From contig CAWEKO010000003.1 in assembly GCA_963809715.1 (NCBI GenBank), positions 372,001 to 436,000 of the forward strand: a DNA stretch of 64,000 bases. The letters run 5' to 3'. Below the pieces are notes generated by a model that was given only the letters and a program-made list of their open reading frames with translations, searched no databases and was not told where the DNA came from. Shown here in pieces: positions 34,809 to 43,612 of the stretch (positions are counted from its first letter, which is position 1; every line of letters starts with the position of its first letter). The position numbers were made by a program, and so were the translations under genes. This DNA comes from Bog-473 sp963809715 (GTDB lineage: Bacteria; Actinomycetota; Acidimicrobiia; Acidimicrobiales; RAAP-2).

Positions 34809-36158
34809 GTGACGCAGGTCACTATCGTTGGGGGCGGCAGTTACCAGTGGGCGCCGGAGCTCATGGCCGATCTGTTCGGCACGCCGGCTCTGTCGGGCAT
34901 GCACCTCGTGCTCCAGGACATCGATCCTGCGCCCTTACCGAAAATGCAAGCACTGGCCCACAAGGTCAACGACGCGCTGAATGCCAAGGCCACGGTGTCG
35001 ACGACGACCGACCTGGGCCAGGCTCTCGACGGCGCCGACTTCGTCATCGTTTGCATCTCGACGGGCGGCTTCCGCTCCATGGCGGTCGATCTCGAAGTGC
35101 CGGCCGCCCATGGCATCACCCAGACGGTGGGGGACACCGTTGGCCCGGGTGGCATCAACCGCTCCCTGCGCAACGTTCCGGTTTTGGTCGGCATCGGCAA
35201 GGCCATGGAGGAACACTGCCCGGACGCCTGGCTCTTCAACATCACCAACCCGATGACCTGTCTGACTCGCTCGGTGTGCCGGGAGACTTCGATCAAGACC
35301 GTCGGCCTCTGCCACGAGGTGGGCAATTTCACGATGGACCTGGCGATCGCCTTGGGCAAGCCCTGGGAAGCCGTGCAGGCGTCGGTCACCGGCATCAACC
35401 ATTTTCCGGTGCTCACGGCGCTCGAGGTCGACGGGGAAGACGGGTTCGCGGTCCTGCGAGAGTTGGTCGAGGAAGTCGGGGGTCTCGACTCTTTGGTTCC
35501 CTACCCGGACCGGCCCGAGGCCGAGGCGTTCTCCAAGCTCGACTTCGCCCAGCGGCACCTCTTCAAGCTGACCCTGCTCGACCGTTGGGGGACCTTCCCC
35601 GCCGCCGGTGACCGTCATATCGCGGAATTCGTATCCTTCGCCCTCACACCGGAGTCCGGGTGGGGCGCGTCCTACAACATCGAGCTGAGTCCGATTTCCC
35701 GGCGCGAAGCACATCAGGCCGGCTACGTGGCCGATGTCGACGCCTGGCTCGCTGGGAGCAAGGATCTGCAGACCTGGCAGTCGGGAGAGCTGCCCTCGCC
35801 CATGATCCAGGCCATGCTCACCGGCGACCCCTACGAGGCACCCGTGAACATCCCCAATCGCGGGCAGGCACCCGGACTGCCGGCCGATGTCGTGGTCGAG
35901 TCCATCTGCGTCATCGACGGGGACGGCATTCGCGGCCGCGACGTCAGCGTGCTGCCTGCCCCGTACGACGAAATCGTCCGTCGCCACGTGGCCACACAGG
36001 AGCTCACCCTCGAGGCCGCCCTCCGCGGTGACCGCGCCCTTGCCGGCGAGGCCTTCGCCCTCGACCCACTGGCCGGTCGGGGTGACCTGCGCACCATGGA
36101 GACGATGGTCGACGAGCTGCTGGCCGGCACGGCCGAGTGGCTGCCCCAGTTCGCGTAG
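34809..36158 (+). CDS. family 4 glycoside hydrolase (NAD- and metal-dependent glycosidase)
   Basis: A 449-aa GH4 protein, the usual length. The dinucleotide motif is TIVGGGSYQWAPELMADL; GDTVGPGGINRSLRNVPV, NITNPMTCLTRSV, the metal-binding cysteine in VGLCHEVGNFT and the histidine in GINHFPVLTAL are all present. GH4 enzymes open glycosidic bonds through NAD+-mediated oxidation and Mn2+ chemistry, and can take alpha- or beta-linked sugars. Anomer specificity is not readable; LplD-like or alpha-galactosidase-like are the nearest types. GTG 34809 follows GAGGAGG. It is the first gene of a four-gene sugar operon. Confidence 0.9.
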   Translation: MTQVTIVGGGSYQWAPELMADLFGTPALSGMHLVLQDIDPAPLPKMQALAHKVNDALNAKATVSTTTDLGQALDGADFVIVCISTGGFRSMAVDLEVPAAHGITQTVGDTVGPGGINRSLRNVPVLVGIGKAMEEHCPDAWLFNITNPMTCLTRSVCRETSIKTVGLCHEVGNFTMDLAIALGKPWEAVQASVTGINHFPVLTALEVDGEDGFAVLRELVEEVGGLDSLVPYPDRPEAEAFSKLDFAQRHLFKLTLLDRWGTFPAAGDRHIAEFVSFALTPESGWGASYNIELSPISRREAHQAGYVADVDAWLAGSKDLQTWQSGELPSPMIQAMLTGDPYEAPVNIPNRGQAPGLPADVVVESICVIDGDGIRGRDVSVLPAPYDEIVRRHVATQELTLEAALRGDRALAGEAFALDPLAGRGDLRTMETMVDELLAGTAEWLPQFA

Positions 36159-36188
36159 AGCCGGACCGACCCGGTCGGAGGAAATCGT

Positions 36189-37076
36189 ATGCGCATCGGA
36201 TTCATCGGCCTGGGCGCCATGGGACTGCCTATGGCCCGTCACCTCGTCACTGCGGGCCACGAGGTGACGGTGACCTCACGCAGCCGGGGACCCATCGACG
36301 CCGCCGTGTCGGCGGGGGCGGTCGAGGGGAAGGACCCGCGGGGCGTCGCCGAAGCGTCCGAGGTCGTCCTCCTGTGCGTGCCGAACTCGCCTGAGGTCGT
36401 CGAGGTGGTCGATGGCATGCTGCCGGTGCTCGGCCCGGGCCAGACGGTGGTCGATTGCTCGACCATCGACCCCGAGGTCGAGCGGGCCCAGCACGAGCGG
36501 GTCGGCGCAACCGGCGCCCGCTATCTCGACGCGCCGCTGTCGGGAGGCACCGCCGGCGCTCAGAAGGGCTCACTCACCCTGATGGTGGGTGGCGATGCCG
36601 GCGTGCTGGCCGAGACCGAGCCGGCCCTCGAGCCGTTCTCGGGACTCATCGTCCATGTCGGCGGCCCGGGCATGGGCCAGGTGGTCAAGCTCTGCAACCA
36701 AGTGATTTACGCCGCGCAGATGACGGCGACCGCGGAAGCCACCGCCATGGCCGTCGCTTCCGGCGTGGACATGGTCAAGCTCTACGAGGTGCTCACGCAC
36801 GCCACGGGTGACTGTGTTGCCGTGCGTACCCGGTTGCCCGTTCCCGGGGTGGTCCCCGAGAGCCCGGCGTCCAACGGGTGGCAGCCCGGTTTCATGACCG
36901 ACCTGATGGCGAAGGACATCGATCTGGCGCTGGCCTACGCCGCCCGGACGGGCGTGCCCGTGACGACCACGGCGGCCGCACGCCAGCTCCTCACGGCGGC
37001 CAGCACCGCCGGGTACGGCCGCGAGGATTTCTCGGCCGTGGCCAAGGTGGTCCTCGCCCTGTCCGGCCGGCCATGA
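36189..37076 (+). CDS. 3-hydroxyisobutyrate dehydrogenase-like NAD(P)-dependent oxidoreductase
   Basis: A 295-aa beta-hydroxyacid dehydrogenase. The nucleotide motif is GFIGLGAMGLPMARHLVTAG, substrate motif DAPLSGGTAGAQKGSLTLMV, and the catalytic lysine is in GQVVKLCNQVIYAAQ. Possible substrates are 3-hydroxyisobutyrate, tartronate semialdehyde, or sugar acids such as threonate. Its place between a glycosidase and an aldolase/kinase pair argues for a sugar-acid step. It starts 30 bp after GH4 with GGAGG, and its stop overlaps the aldolase ATG. Confidence 0.87.
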   Translation: MRIGFIGLGAMGLPMARHLVTAGHEVTVTSRSRGPIDAAVSAGAVEGKDPRGVAEASEVVLLCVPNSPEVVEVVDGMLPVLGPGQTVVDCSTIDPEVERAQHERVGATGARYLDAPLSGGTAGAQKGSLTLMVGGDAGVLAETEPALEPFSGLIVHVGGPGMGQVVKLCNQVIYAAQMTATAEATAMAVASGVDMVKLYEVLTHATGDCVAVRTRLPVPGVVPESPASNGWQPGFMTDLMAKDIDLALAYAARTGVPVTTTAAARQLLTAASTAGYGREDFSAVAKVVLALSGRP

Positions 37077-37840
37077 CGCGCCACCAGCCGTTGCCGACTC
37101 CGGCTCTCATCCTGGCCGCCGATCACCGGGCCCGGGCCGTGCTCACGACCGAGAACTGGTCCGAGTTCTTCGGTGCGCTGGCCGAGGCGCTGCCCTCGTG
37201 CGATGGCATTCTCGCGACCGCACAGCCGCTTTCGGGGCTGGCCGAGGCGGGCCATCTGTCGTCCTCGCACCGCACGTACCTCTCGGTCAACCGGACGGGG
37301 CTCGCCGACTCCGCCTTCGAGCTGGACGACCGCCTGGTGGCCAGTGTGGGCCGGGCTGCCGTCGACGGCTGGACGGGGATCAAGCACATGACGCGGATCG
37401 ACATGAAGGATCCCTTGACGGCGTCCGCGCTCGAGCTCCTGGGCCGCGTGCTCGAGGACTCGCGTGAGGCCGGCCTCGAGGCGCTCATCGAACCGCTGCT
37501 CTGGCGCGACGGTCGGGTGTGCCGCGAGCCCGACGACATCGTGCTGGCCGCCGTGGTGGCCCACGACATCGGTGCGCCCGTGATCAAGGTGCCGGTGCCC
37601 GCCGCCGCCCCCGGCGTGGCGCGCCGGCGCGCCGTGGCCCGGATCGTGGCCAGCGTGAGCGTGCCCGTCCTCTTCCTCGGTGGTCCCATGTCCGAGGGCG
37701 GGCGCGAGCGCGTGCTCGACGAGGTGCGGGACGTGATGGAGGGCGGGGGTGCCGGCATGGCGATGGGGCGCACGCTCTACCAGGATCCCGATCCGGCCGA
37801 CATGGCAGCTCTGGTGCGTTCGCTGGTGCACGCTTCGTGA
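37073..37840 (+). CDS. class I aldolase-like TIM-barrel protein (DhnA/Cgl0159-like)
   Basis: A 255-aa (beta/alpha)8 protein. AADHRARAVL at the start, the lysine in DIGAPVIKVPVPAAA and the VPVLFLGGPMSEGG strand resemble the FbaB/DhnA and Cgl0159 groups. In those groups a lysine forms a Schiff base with a ketose phosphate; here this is inferred from position. The ATG overlaps the dehydrogenase stop (ATGA), and its own stop overlaps the kinase GTG. It probably cleaves the phosphorylated intermediate made by the kinase encoded after it. Confidence 0.75.
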   Translation: MTRHQPLPTPALILAADHRARAVLTTENWSEFFGALAEALPSCDGILATAQPLSGLAEAGHLSSSHRTYLSVNRTGLADSAFELDDRLVASVGRAAVDGWTGIKHMTRIDMKDPLTASALELLGRVLEDSREAGLEALIEPLLWRDGRVCREPDDIVLAAVVAHDIGAPVIKVPVPAAAPGVARRRAVARIVASVSVPVLFLGGPMSEGGRERVLDEVRDVMEGGGAGMAMGRTLYQDPDPADMAALVRSLVHAS

Positions 37841-39312
37841 TCCTCACCATCGACTTCGGCACGACGGTCACCAAGGTCGGCGTCTGGGGCGAGAGCGGCC
37901 TGGCCGCACTGACCCGTTCCGAGCTGACCTCGACCCACCCCCAGACGGGGTGGACGGAGCAGGATCCGCTGCGCTGGTGGACCACGGTCGTGATCGCCTG
38001 CGCCGAAGCGCGCGCGCAAGCGCCCGCAGCCTTTGGCGCCGTGGACGTGGTGGCCTGCTCTGGGGCCCGTCAGACCTTCGTCCCCGTGACCGCCCAGGGT
38101 GATCCCATCGGCAAGGGCATTCTCTGGTCGGACCGGCGGGCCTCGGCCGAGGCCCGACTGTTGGCGGCACGCATGGGGGGAGACGACATCAATCGGGCCC
38201 GCACGGGAATCCCGCTCGACGCCGGTGCGGTGGCCGCCAAACTGGCCTGGCTGGCCGAACATGAACCGGATCGCATGGCCGCGGCCGACGTCATCCTTTC
38301 CCCGCGCGACTTCATCCTCTTCCGCATGACGAACCAGTTGGTGACCGACGCGACCTTCGCCTCGCGCAGCGGTCTTTACGACTTCGATGGCAACGCCGTG
38401 CGAGAGTTGGCCGGCCCGGCCCTGGGCAAGCTGCCCAGTGTCGTGTCGTCCGACACGGTGATCGGCAACCTCAAGTCGGTCCCGGGCGCCGAGCTCGGCC
38501 TTCGCCCGGGCATCCCCGTCGTCATCGGAGCCGGAGATCGCCAGTGCGAGGTCCTCGGCTCGGGTGCATCCGAGGGCTGCCCGATGGTGAGCTGGGGCAC
38601 GACCGCCAACGTGTCGGTGCCGGTGCACGAGCGCCCGGTGCCGTCCCCGGCCGGTGCGGTGGTGACCCGCGCCGCGGACGGAGGCTGGCTGCTCGAGGGG
38701 GGCCTGTCGGCCGCCGGGTCCTTCCTGGCCTGGTTGGGTCGCTTGCTCGGGCGGAGTCCCGACGAGCTGGCCACTCTGGCCGCGGCCAGCCCACCCGGCG
38801 CCAACGGGGTGATCGCGGTGCCCTGGCTCGACGGGGCCCGTGCTCCATGGTGGCGGGACGACGCCCGGGCCGGCTTCATGGGTCTGGGCTCGGCCCACGG
38901 ACCCGGGGACCTGTCTCGGGCGGTCATCGAGTCGGTGGCCTGGGACGTCCTGCGCTGCATGGAGGTGGTGACAGTGGGCCGGCTGGGGGGTAGCTCCGCC
39001 GACGGGGTGACTCTGGGCGGCGCGGGCACCGGGTTGCCTCTGTGGGTGCAAGTCCTGACGTCCATCTTGGGCATCCCGGCGACCAGGCATCGATCGGGCG
39101 AAGCGGCTTCGGCCGGAGCGGCTCTCCTGGCCGGTCGGGCCCTGGGAATGGACCTCGCGCTCGAACAGCTCGACCCCGTCGAGGCCGTGATCGAGCCAGA
39201 TCCCGAGTCGGTGCAGGTCTACCGGGCCATGCGGCTGACGGTCGACTATGTCGCCGAGGCGGTGCTCACGGCGACCGAGTCCCTGCCCACGGCACCTCCC
39301 CGATCCTTTTAG
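37837..39312 (+). CDS. FGGY-family carbohydrate kinase
   Basis: A 491-aa kinase of the FGGY (xylulokinase/glycerokinase) family. The N-terminal phosphate motif is TIDFGTTVTKVGVWGE, with SDRRASAEARLLAARMGG, GAGDRQCEVLGSGAS and the C-terminal GVTLGGAGTGLPLWVQ. It transfers phosphate from ATP to a sugar, ketose or polyol; the exact substrate is unknown. GTG 37837 overlaps the aldolase stop. Last gene of the operon: glycosidase, dehydrogenase, aldolase, kinase. A palindrome lies 34 bp after its stop, before the next gene. Confidence 0.88.
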   Translation: MILTIDFGTTVTKVGVWGESGLAALTRSELTSTHPQTGWTEQDPLRWWTTVVIACAEARAQAPAAFGAVDVVACSGARQTFVPVTAQGDPIGKGILWSDRRASAEARLLAARMGGDDINRARTGIPLDAGAVAAKLAWLAEHEPDRMAAADVILSPRDFILFRMTNQLVTDATFASRSGLYDFDGNAVRELAGPALGKLPSVVSSDTVIGNLKSVPGAELGLRPGIPVVIGAGDRQCEVLGSGASEGCPMVSWGTTANVSVPVHERPVPSPAGAVVTRAADGGWLLEGGLSAAGSFLAWLGRLLGRSPDELATLAAASPPGANGVIAVPWLDGARAPWWRDDARAGFMGLGSAHGPGDLSRAVIESVAWDVLRCMEVVTVGRLGGSSADGVTLGGAGTGLPLWVQVLTSILGIPATRHRSGEAASAGAALLAGRALGMDLALEQLDPVEAVIEPDPESVQVYRAMRLTVDYVAEAVLTATESLPTAPPRSF

Positions 39313-39345
39313 CCTCCGCCAACTCGGACCCGAGGGCGGCCAGCC

Positions 39346-39367
39346 TCCCTGACACCGGTGTCAGGGA
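39346..39367. promoter_or_regulatory. 22-bp perfect palindrome, probable operator of the MFS-ABC operon
   Basis: Eleven bases TCCCTGACACC are followed directly by their reverse complement, GGTGTCAGGGA. The site sits 15 bp before the start codon of the MFS-ABC gene. The TGACACC core resembles operators bound by TetR- or GntR-type repressors, but no regulator gene is adjacent. There is no T-run after it, so an operator is favoured over a terminator. Confidence 0.6.
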
Positions 39368-39382
39368 TAATGTCCCTGGCCA

Positions 39383-41587
39383 GTGCCCGAGGACCCGCTG
39401 TTCGATTTCGCCGTTCCGGACGATCTGCTGCGGGAGGCCGTGTCCCAGGTGGGCGATCCCGAGGTGGTGGCCGACCTCGCCGTAATGCCCGGAACGGGCG
39501 AGGGCAAGCCCCCTCCGCTGATCGGCATCCTGCACGGGTACGGCTATGCACCCCTGGTGTTGCTGACCGCCGCCGCGCTGGTCCCGGGCACGTTCGGCAA
39601 CGGCATCAGCCTCGTCGGGAAGGACCTCGAGACCTCGTTCCACATGTCCAACGCGTCGTTGGGCGCGGTCGCCTTCATCGCACAGGTGTCGCAGCTTCTG
39701 TGGGCGGTACCGCTCGCCCTCTGGGCTGATCGCGGCAGCCGCAAGCTGGTGGCCGCCGTCGCGCTCCTCGTCTTTGCCGGGTTCGGCAGCCTCATGGCGA
39801 TCTCCCCGAACGTCTGGTGGTTCGCGTTCCTCTACCTCGCCGCCTCGGTGGGCACCGGGGTCAACAACACGGTGCACAACTCCTACCTGTCCGATGCCTA
39901 TCCCACAGAATCGCGTGGCCGCATCTTCAGCTGGCACAACCTTTCTGACCCGCTGTCGCAGACCGTCGGCATCCTGTTGTTCGGATACGTCGTGACCGTG
40001 GCCCACAACTGGCGCTTTGGATTGCTCGTCGCGCTCGCCGGGATTCCACTCGGCCTGGCCTTGTTCACGTTGCACGAGCCCGAGAAGGGCGCCAACGAGA
40101 GCAGCCACATCCTCAAGGCGTCAGGTATGGACCTGCACACCCAGCAGGAGGGGGCGCCTCGAGTCCTGCTCGGATCGGCCCTGACCCGGCTCCTGCGGAT
40201 CCGGTCGCTGTACTTCGAGTTGGTGGCCGTGGCCATCCTTGGGTTCGCCGGGACCGGCGCGCCGCTCTTCGGCAACCTCTTCTTCATTGACAAGTTCCAC
40301 CTGGACACGGCCAGCCGCAGCGAGGTCTACGCCATTATTGGCCTGGCCGCCTTCCTCGGGCTCCCCCTGGCCTACGTCTTCGGGGACCGTTATTTCCGCC
40401 GGGCTCCGCAAAGGCCACTGGTCATCGCGGGCATTTGCATCACGGCTTACGGGGGCTTGTTCGTCCTCTCGCTCTACGTGTCCCAGCTCTGGTTGTGCGT
40501 CACACTGCAATTCCTGGCCAGTGCGGCCGTCTCTCCGCTCGCCATCTGTATCTTCCTGACCCTGGCCGCCACGGCACCGCCCGAAATGCGAACGATCTGC
40601 TTCGCCATGTTCGGCGTGTACTCCCTTGTCTTCGGCGGGTTTACCGGGTCAGTCATTCTCGGCGCTGTGTCCGACGCGATAGGTGGCTTGCACGGGATCG
40701 TCGTGGCTCTGACCCTGATCGGTCCGGTCTGCGCCGTGGGCGGGTTCCTGCTTGTCTTGGGGTCGCGCAGCGTGCGCCGGGACATCACCCTGGTGATCGA
40801 GGACGTGATCGAGCGCTACACCGAGGGCAAGCGCCGGCAGGGAGGCGGCGCCATCCCCGCCCTCCAGGTGCACAACCTCGACTTCTTCTACGGCACCAAT
40901 CAGGTCCTCTTCGACGTCAACGTCGAGGTGGCCCAAGGCGAGATGGTGGCGCTGCTCGGTACGAACGGGGCGGGCAAGTCCACCCTCCTCCGGGCCGTGT
41001 CGGGACTGGAACATCCCCATCGGGGCGTGATCCGCCTCTTCGGGATGAACTCGACCTATCTGGAGCCTGAGCAGATCATCGACGAAGGGGTGGCGCTTCT
41101 GGTGGGTGGGAAGATGACCTTCCCGGGCTTGACCGTGCGCGACAACCTCCGCATCGGGGGGCACACCCTGCGGCGTGACCGGACACGCATTGCCAAGGCC
41201 TACGAGAATGCGCTGGACACCTTTCCCGAGCTGCGGGCCCGCCTGGACCAGCCGGCCGGCACCCTCTCGGGCGGGGAGCAGCAGATGCTGGCGCTCTCAC
41301 GGGTGATGATGACCGGACCGCGACTGCTCATGATCGACGAGCTGGCACTCGGTCTCGCCCCGATGACGGTGGAGCGGCTCATGGGCATGGTGCGGCGTAT
41401 CAACGATTCGGGCACCACGGTGATCCTCGTCGAGCAGAGCCTCAACCGGGCCCTGAGCCTGGCGGATCGCTGCTTCTTCATGGAGCGCGGCGAGATCCGT
41501 TTCGATGGTCCCACCGCCGATCTGATGGCCCGCGACGACCTGCTGCGACCGGTCTTCCTGGGTGCCGCGTCCTCGGGGCTGAGCTAG
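39383..41587 (+). CDS. MFS transporter fused to LivF-type ABC ATPase
   Basis: A 734-aa single frame. About residues 45-465 form a 12-helix major facilitator domain, with the MFS A-motif-like LALWADRGSRKLVAA between helices 2 and 3. A short linker (465-490) leads to a complete ABC ATPase (492-732) of LivF type: Walker A GTNGAGKS at 526-533, signature LSGGEQQ at 628-634, Walker B RLLMIDE at 647-653 and VEQSLNRA as switch. All motifs are intact and the join has no stop or repeat, so it is a true fusion. It heads the operon with the LivH-LivM fusion, LivG and a binding protein. GTG 39383 lacks a strong ribosome-binding site. Confidence 0.9.
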   Translation: MPEDPLFDFAVPDDLLREAVSQVGDPEVVADLAVMPGTGEGKPPPLIGILHGYGYAPLVLLTAAALVPGTFGNGISLVGKDLETSFHMSNASLGAVAFIAQVSQLLWAVPLALWADRGSRKLVAAVALLVFAGFGSLMAISPNVWWFAFLYLAASVGTGVNNTVHNSYLSDAYPTESRGRIFSWHNLSDPLSQTVGILLFGYVVTVAHNWRFGLLVALAGIPLGLALFTLHEPEKGANESSHILKASGMDLHTQQEGAPRVLLGSALTRLLRIRSLYFELVAVAILGFAGTGAPLFGNLFFIDKFHLDTASRSEVYAIIGLAAFLGLPLAYVFGDRYFRRAPQRPLVIAGICITAYGGLFVLSLYVSQLWLCVTLQFLASAAVSPLAICIFLTLAATAPPEMRTICFAMFGVYSLVFGGFTGSVILGAVSDAIGGLHGIVVALTLIGPVCAVGGFLLVLGSRSVRRDITLVIEDVIERYTEGKRRQGGGAIPALQVHNLDFFYGTNQVLFDVNVEVAQGEMVALLGTNGAGKSTLLRAVSGLEHPHRGVIRLFGMNSTYLEPEQIIDEGVALLVGGKMTFPGLTVRDNLRIGGHTLRRDRTRIAKAYENALDTFPELRARLDQPAGTLSGGEQQMLALSRVMMTGPRLLMIDELALGLAPMTVERLMGMVRRINDSGTTVILVEQSLNRALSLADRCFFMERGEIRFDGPTADLMARDDLLRPVFLGAASSGLS

Positions 41588-41593
41588 GCCACG

Positions 41594-43612
41594 ATGCTCG
41601 CGCTGTCTGTCCCCGATTTTGTTCTCGTCCAGGGCGTCTTCTACGGCCTCGGGTACGGGCTGCTGGCCCTCGGTTTGGTCCTGGTGTACCGCACCAACCG
41701 GGTGCTCAACTTCGCCCAGGGCCAGATCGGCGTCATCGCCGCCGTGTTCCTGGTCAAGCTCACCGCGGACTTCAAGTTCAACTACTGGTTCGCCCTGGTG
41801 CTCTCGGTCGGGCTGGCCGCCTCCGTCGGCGCCATCGCAGAGCTTGTGCTGCGGCGCTTGTTCAACCGCCCCCGCGTGCTCGTGATGGTGGCCACCATCG
41901 GCCTGAGCTACGTGCTGTTGGCTCTGACCGCCCTGCCGTTCATCGCGCCGCACAATCTGTCCCAGCCCGCTCCGGTTCCTTTCGATCTCTCCTTCTCGCT
42001 CGGGCCCTTCATCATCACCTCGACCGAGGTGCTCACTCTCATCGTCGCTCCGCTGGTGACCATCGCCCTCGTCCTCGCCGTTCGCTTCACGTCTTGGGGT
42101 CTGGCCATGCGGGCGATGTCGGAGAACGCCGACTCGGCCAGACTCTCGGGGGTCTGGATCCGCCGCACCTCGACGGTGACCTGGACGGTGGCCGGAGCGC
42201 TCTCCGCGTTCACCGCCATTCTCAACGCGCCGAATCAGACGAGTGCGCTCACCCAGGCGCTCTCACCGGACCTTCTGCTCTTCGCTCTGACCGCCGCACT
42301 CATCGGCGCCATGGTGAACCTCACCGTGGCGTTCATTGCCGGAGTCGGCATGGGCGTCTTCCTCGAAGTCCTCGCGTGGAACGTCCCTTCTCCGGCCAAG
42401 CAGCAGTTCGTGATCTTCATTGTGGTCATGGTGGTCCTCCTGGTACGGGTCGGTGCGCTCCGCAAGGGCGTGCGCACCGGCGACCGGAGCACCTGGGGAC
42501 ACGGGGCCGTGACCACATTGCGGTCCGGCGCCGATCGACTGCGCCGCCGGGTCTCGGTCTTTGGCATCTGGCTGTGCGTGGTGGTCGCCGCACTCATGCC
42601 CCTCGTGCTCTCGGTTGGCAACAACGTCCTCTTCAGCCAGATCTGCATCTACGCCGTCATTGCGCTGTCGCTCACCTTGCTGACCGGCTGGGCCGGCCAG
42701 GTGTCCCTTGGGCAATTCGGGCTGGTGGCCGTGGGGGTCCTGGTCGCGGTGCACCTCGGGAGTTCCCTGCCCCTCATCGTCGTCATGCTCTACGGCGGCG
42801 TGGTGACGGCCGCGGTCGCCATCCTGGTCGGGCTACCCGCCCTGCGCATGCCGGGCCTCTTCCTTGCCGTGACCACGCTGGCCTTCGCCATCTTCATGCA
42901 GAACGCGGTGATGGCGACACCGTGCATCACCGTGCCCGGCATCAACAAGACGCTCTGTACCGGATTGCCCAACCCCGCCTACACGTTCATCGACCGGCCC
43001 AACCTGTTCGGCATCAGCCTGTCGTCCCAGCGCTCCTTCGCCTGGTTCTCGCTGGCGGTGCTGCTGGTGTCGATCTTCATCGTGCGCACTTGGCGCGACC
43101 GTGGTGTGGCCCGGAGGTTCGTCGCCGTCCGGGACAACGAGGTGACCGCAGCAGCCATGGGTATCCCGATCCTTCGTACCAAGCTGCTGGCGTTCGCGCT
43201 GTCGGGGTTCATGGCCGGCTACGCGGGGGTGTGCTTCGCCTTCGCCACCCAATCCTTGAACAACACCGACATCACCTTCGACCCGACCACGTCGTTCGTG
43301 ATCATCTCCATGGTCGTGATCGGCGGCCTGGGATCGATTCCCGGTGCCATCCTCGGCGCGCTCTACCTCGAGGGCCTGCCCGCCATCTTCGGTTCGAACC
43401 AGACCATTCAGTTCATCACCAGCGGGCTCGGGCTCCTCGCCTTCATCCTCTACCTGCCCGGCGGATTGGCAGAGGTGCTCCACCGCAGCGGCGACCTGGT
43501 GACCGATGCCCTGCGCAACGTGAAGGGGCGGTATTTCTCGGGGCCCGACGACCGCACGCCGGCGGAGCCCGTGCCGGCCCCGGCCCTGGTCGGTGGGGGG
43601 GCCGAGCCGTGA
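41594..43612 (+). CDS. branched-chain amino acid ABC permease, LivH-LivM fusion
   Basis: A 672-aa membrane protein made of two permease halves. The first (about 1-290) is LivH-like, with GLGYGLLALGLVLVYRTNRV and NFAQGQIGVIAAVF. The second (about 315-640) is LivM-like, with LTLLTGWAGQVSLGQFGLV and the cytoplasmic coupling region ARRFVAVRDNEVTAAAMGI. Fusing LivH and LivM in one chain is seen in other actinobacteria. It starts 6 bp after the MFS-ABC stop and its stop overlaps the LivG-like start. It is the membrane channel of the uptake system. Confidence 0.9.
   Translation: MLALSVPDFVLVQGVFYGLGYGLLALGLVLVYRTNRVLNFAQGQIGVIAAVFLVKLTADFKFNYWFALVLSVGLAASVGAIAELVLRRLFNRPRVLVMVATIGLSYVLLALTALPFIAPHNLSQPAPVPFDLSFSLGPFIITSTEVLTLIVAPLVTIALVLAVRFTSWGLAMRAMSENADSARLSGVWIRRTSTVTWTVAGALSAFTAILNAPNQTSALTQALSPDLLLFALTAALIGAMVNLTVAFIAGVGMGVFLEVLAWNVPSPAKQQFVIFIVVMVVLLVRVGALRKGVRTGDRSTWGHGAVTTLRSGADRLRRRVSVFGIWLCVVVAALMPLVLSVGNNVLFSQICIYAVIALSLTLLTGWAGQVSLGQFGLVAVGVLVAVHLGSSLPLIVVMLYGGVVTAAVAILVGLPALRMPGLFLAVTTLAFAIFMQNAVMATPCITVPGINKTLCTGLPNPAYTFIDRPNLFGISLSSQRSFAWFSLAVLLVSIFIVRTWRDRGVARRFVAVRDNEVTAAAMGIPILRTKLLAFALSGFMAGYAGVCFAFATQSLNNTDITFDPTTSFVIISMVVIGGLGSIPGAILGALYLEGLPAIFGSNQTIQFITSGLGLLAFILYLPGGLAEVLHRSGDLVTDALRNVKGRYFSGPDDRTPAEPVPAPALVGGGAEP

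Noticed and set aside
34731..34904. Longer N-terminus for the DoxX-like protein
   Set aside because: The frame is open to 34904, but the added part is Arg-rich, lacks homology, and overlaps the promoter and start of the divergent GH4 gene.
39346..39367. The palindrome as a terminator for the sugar operon
   Set aside because: It has no T-run and stands right in front of a start codon. An operator explains it better, although both roles cannot be excluded.
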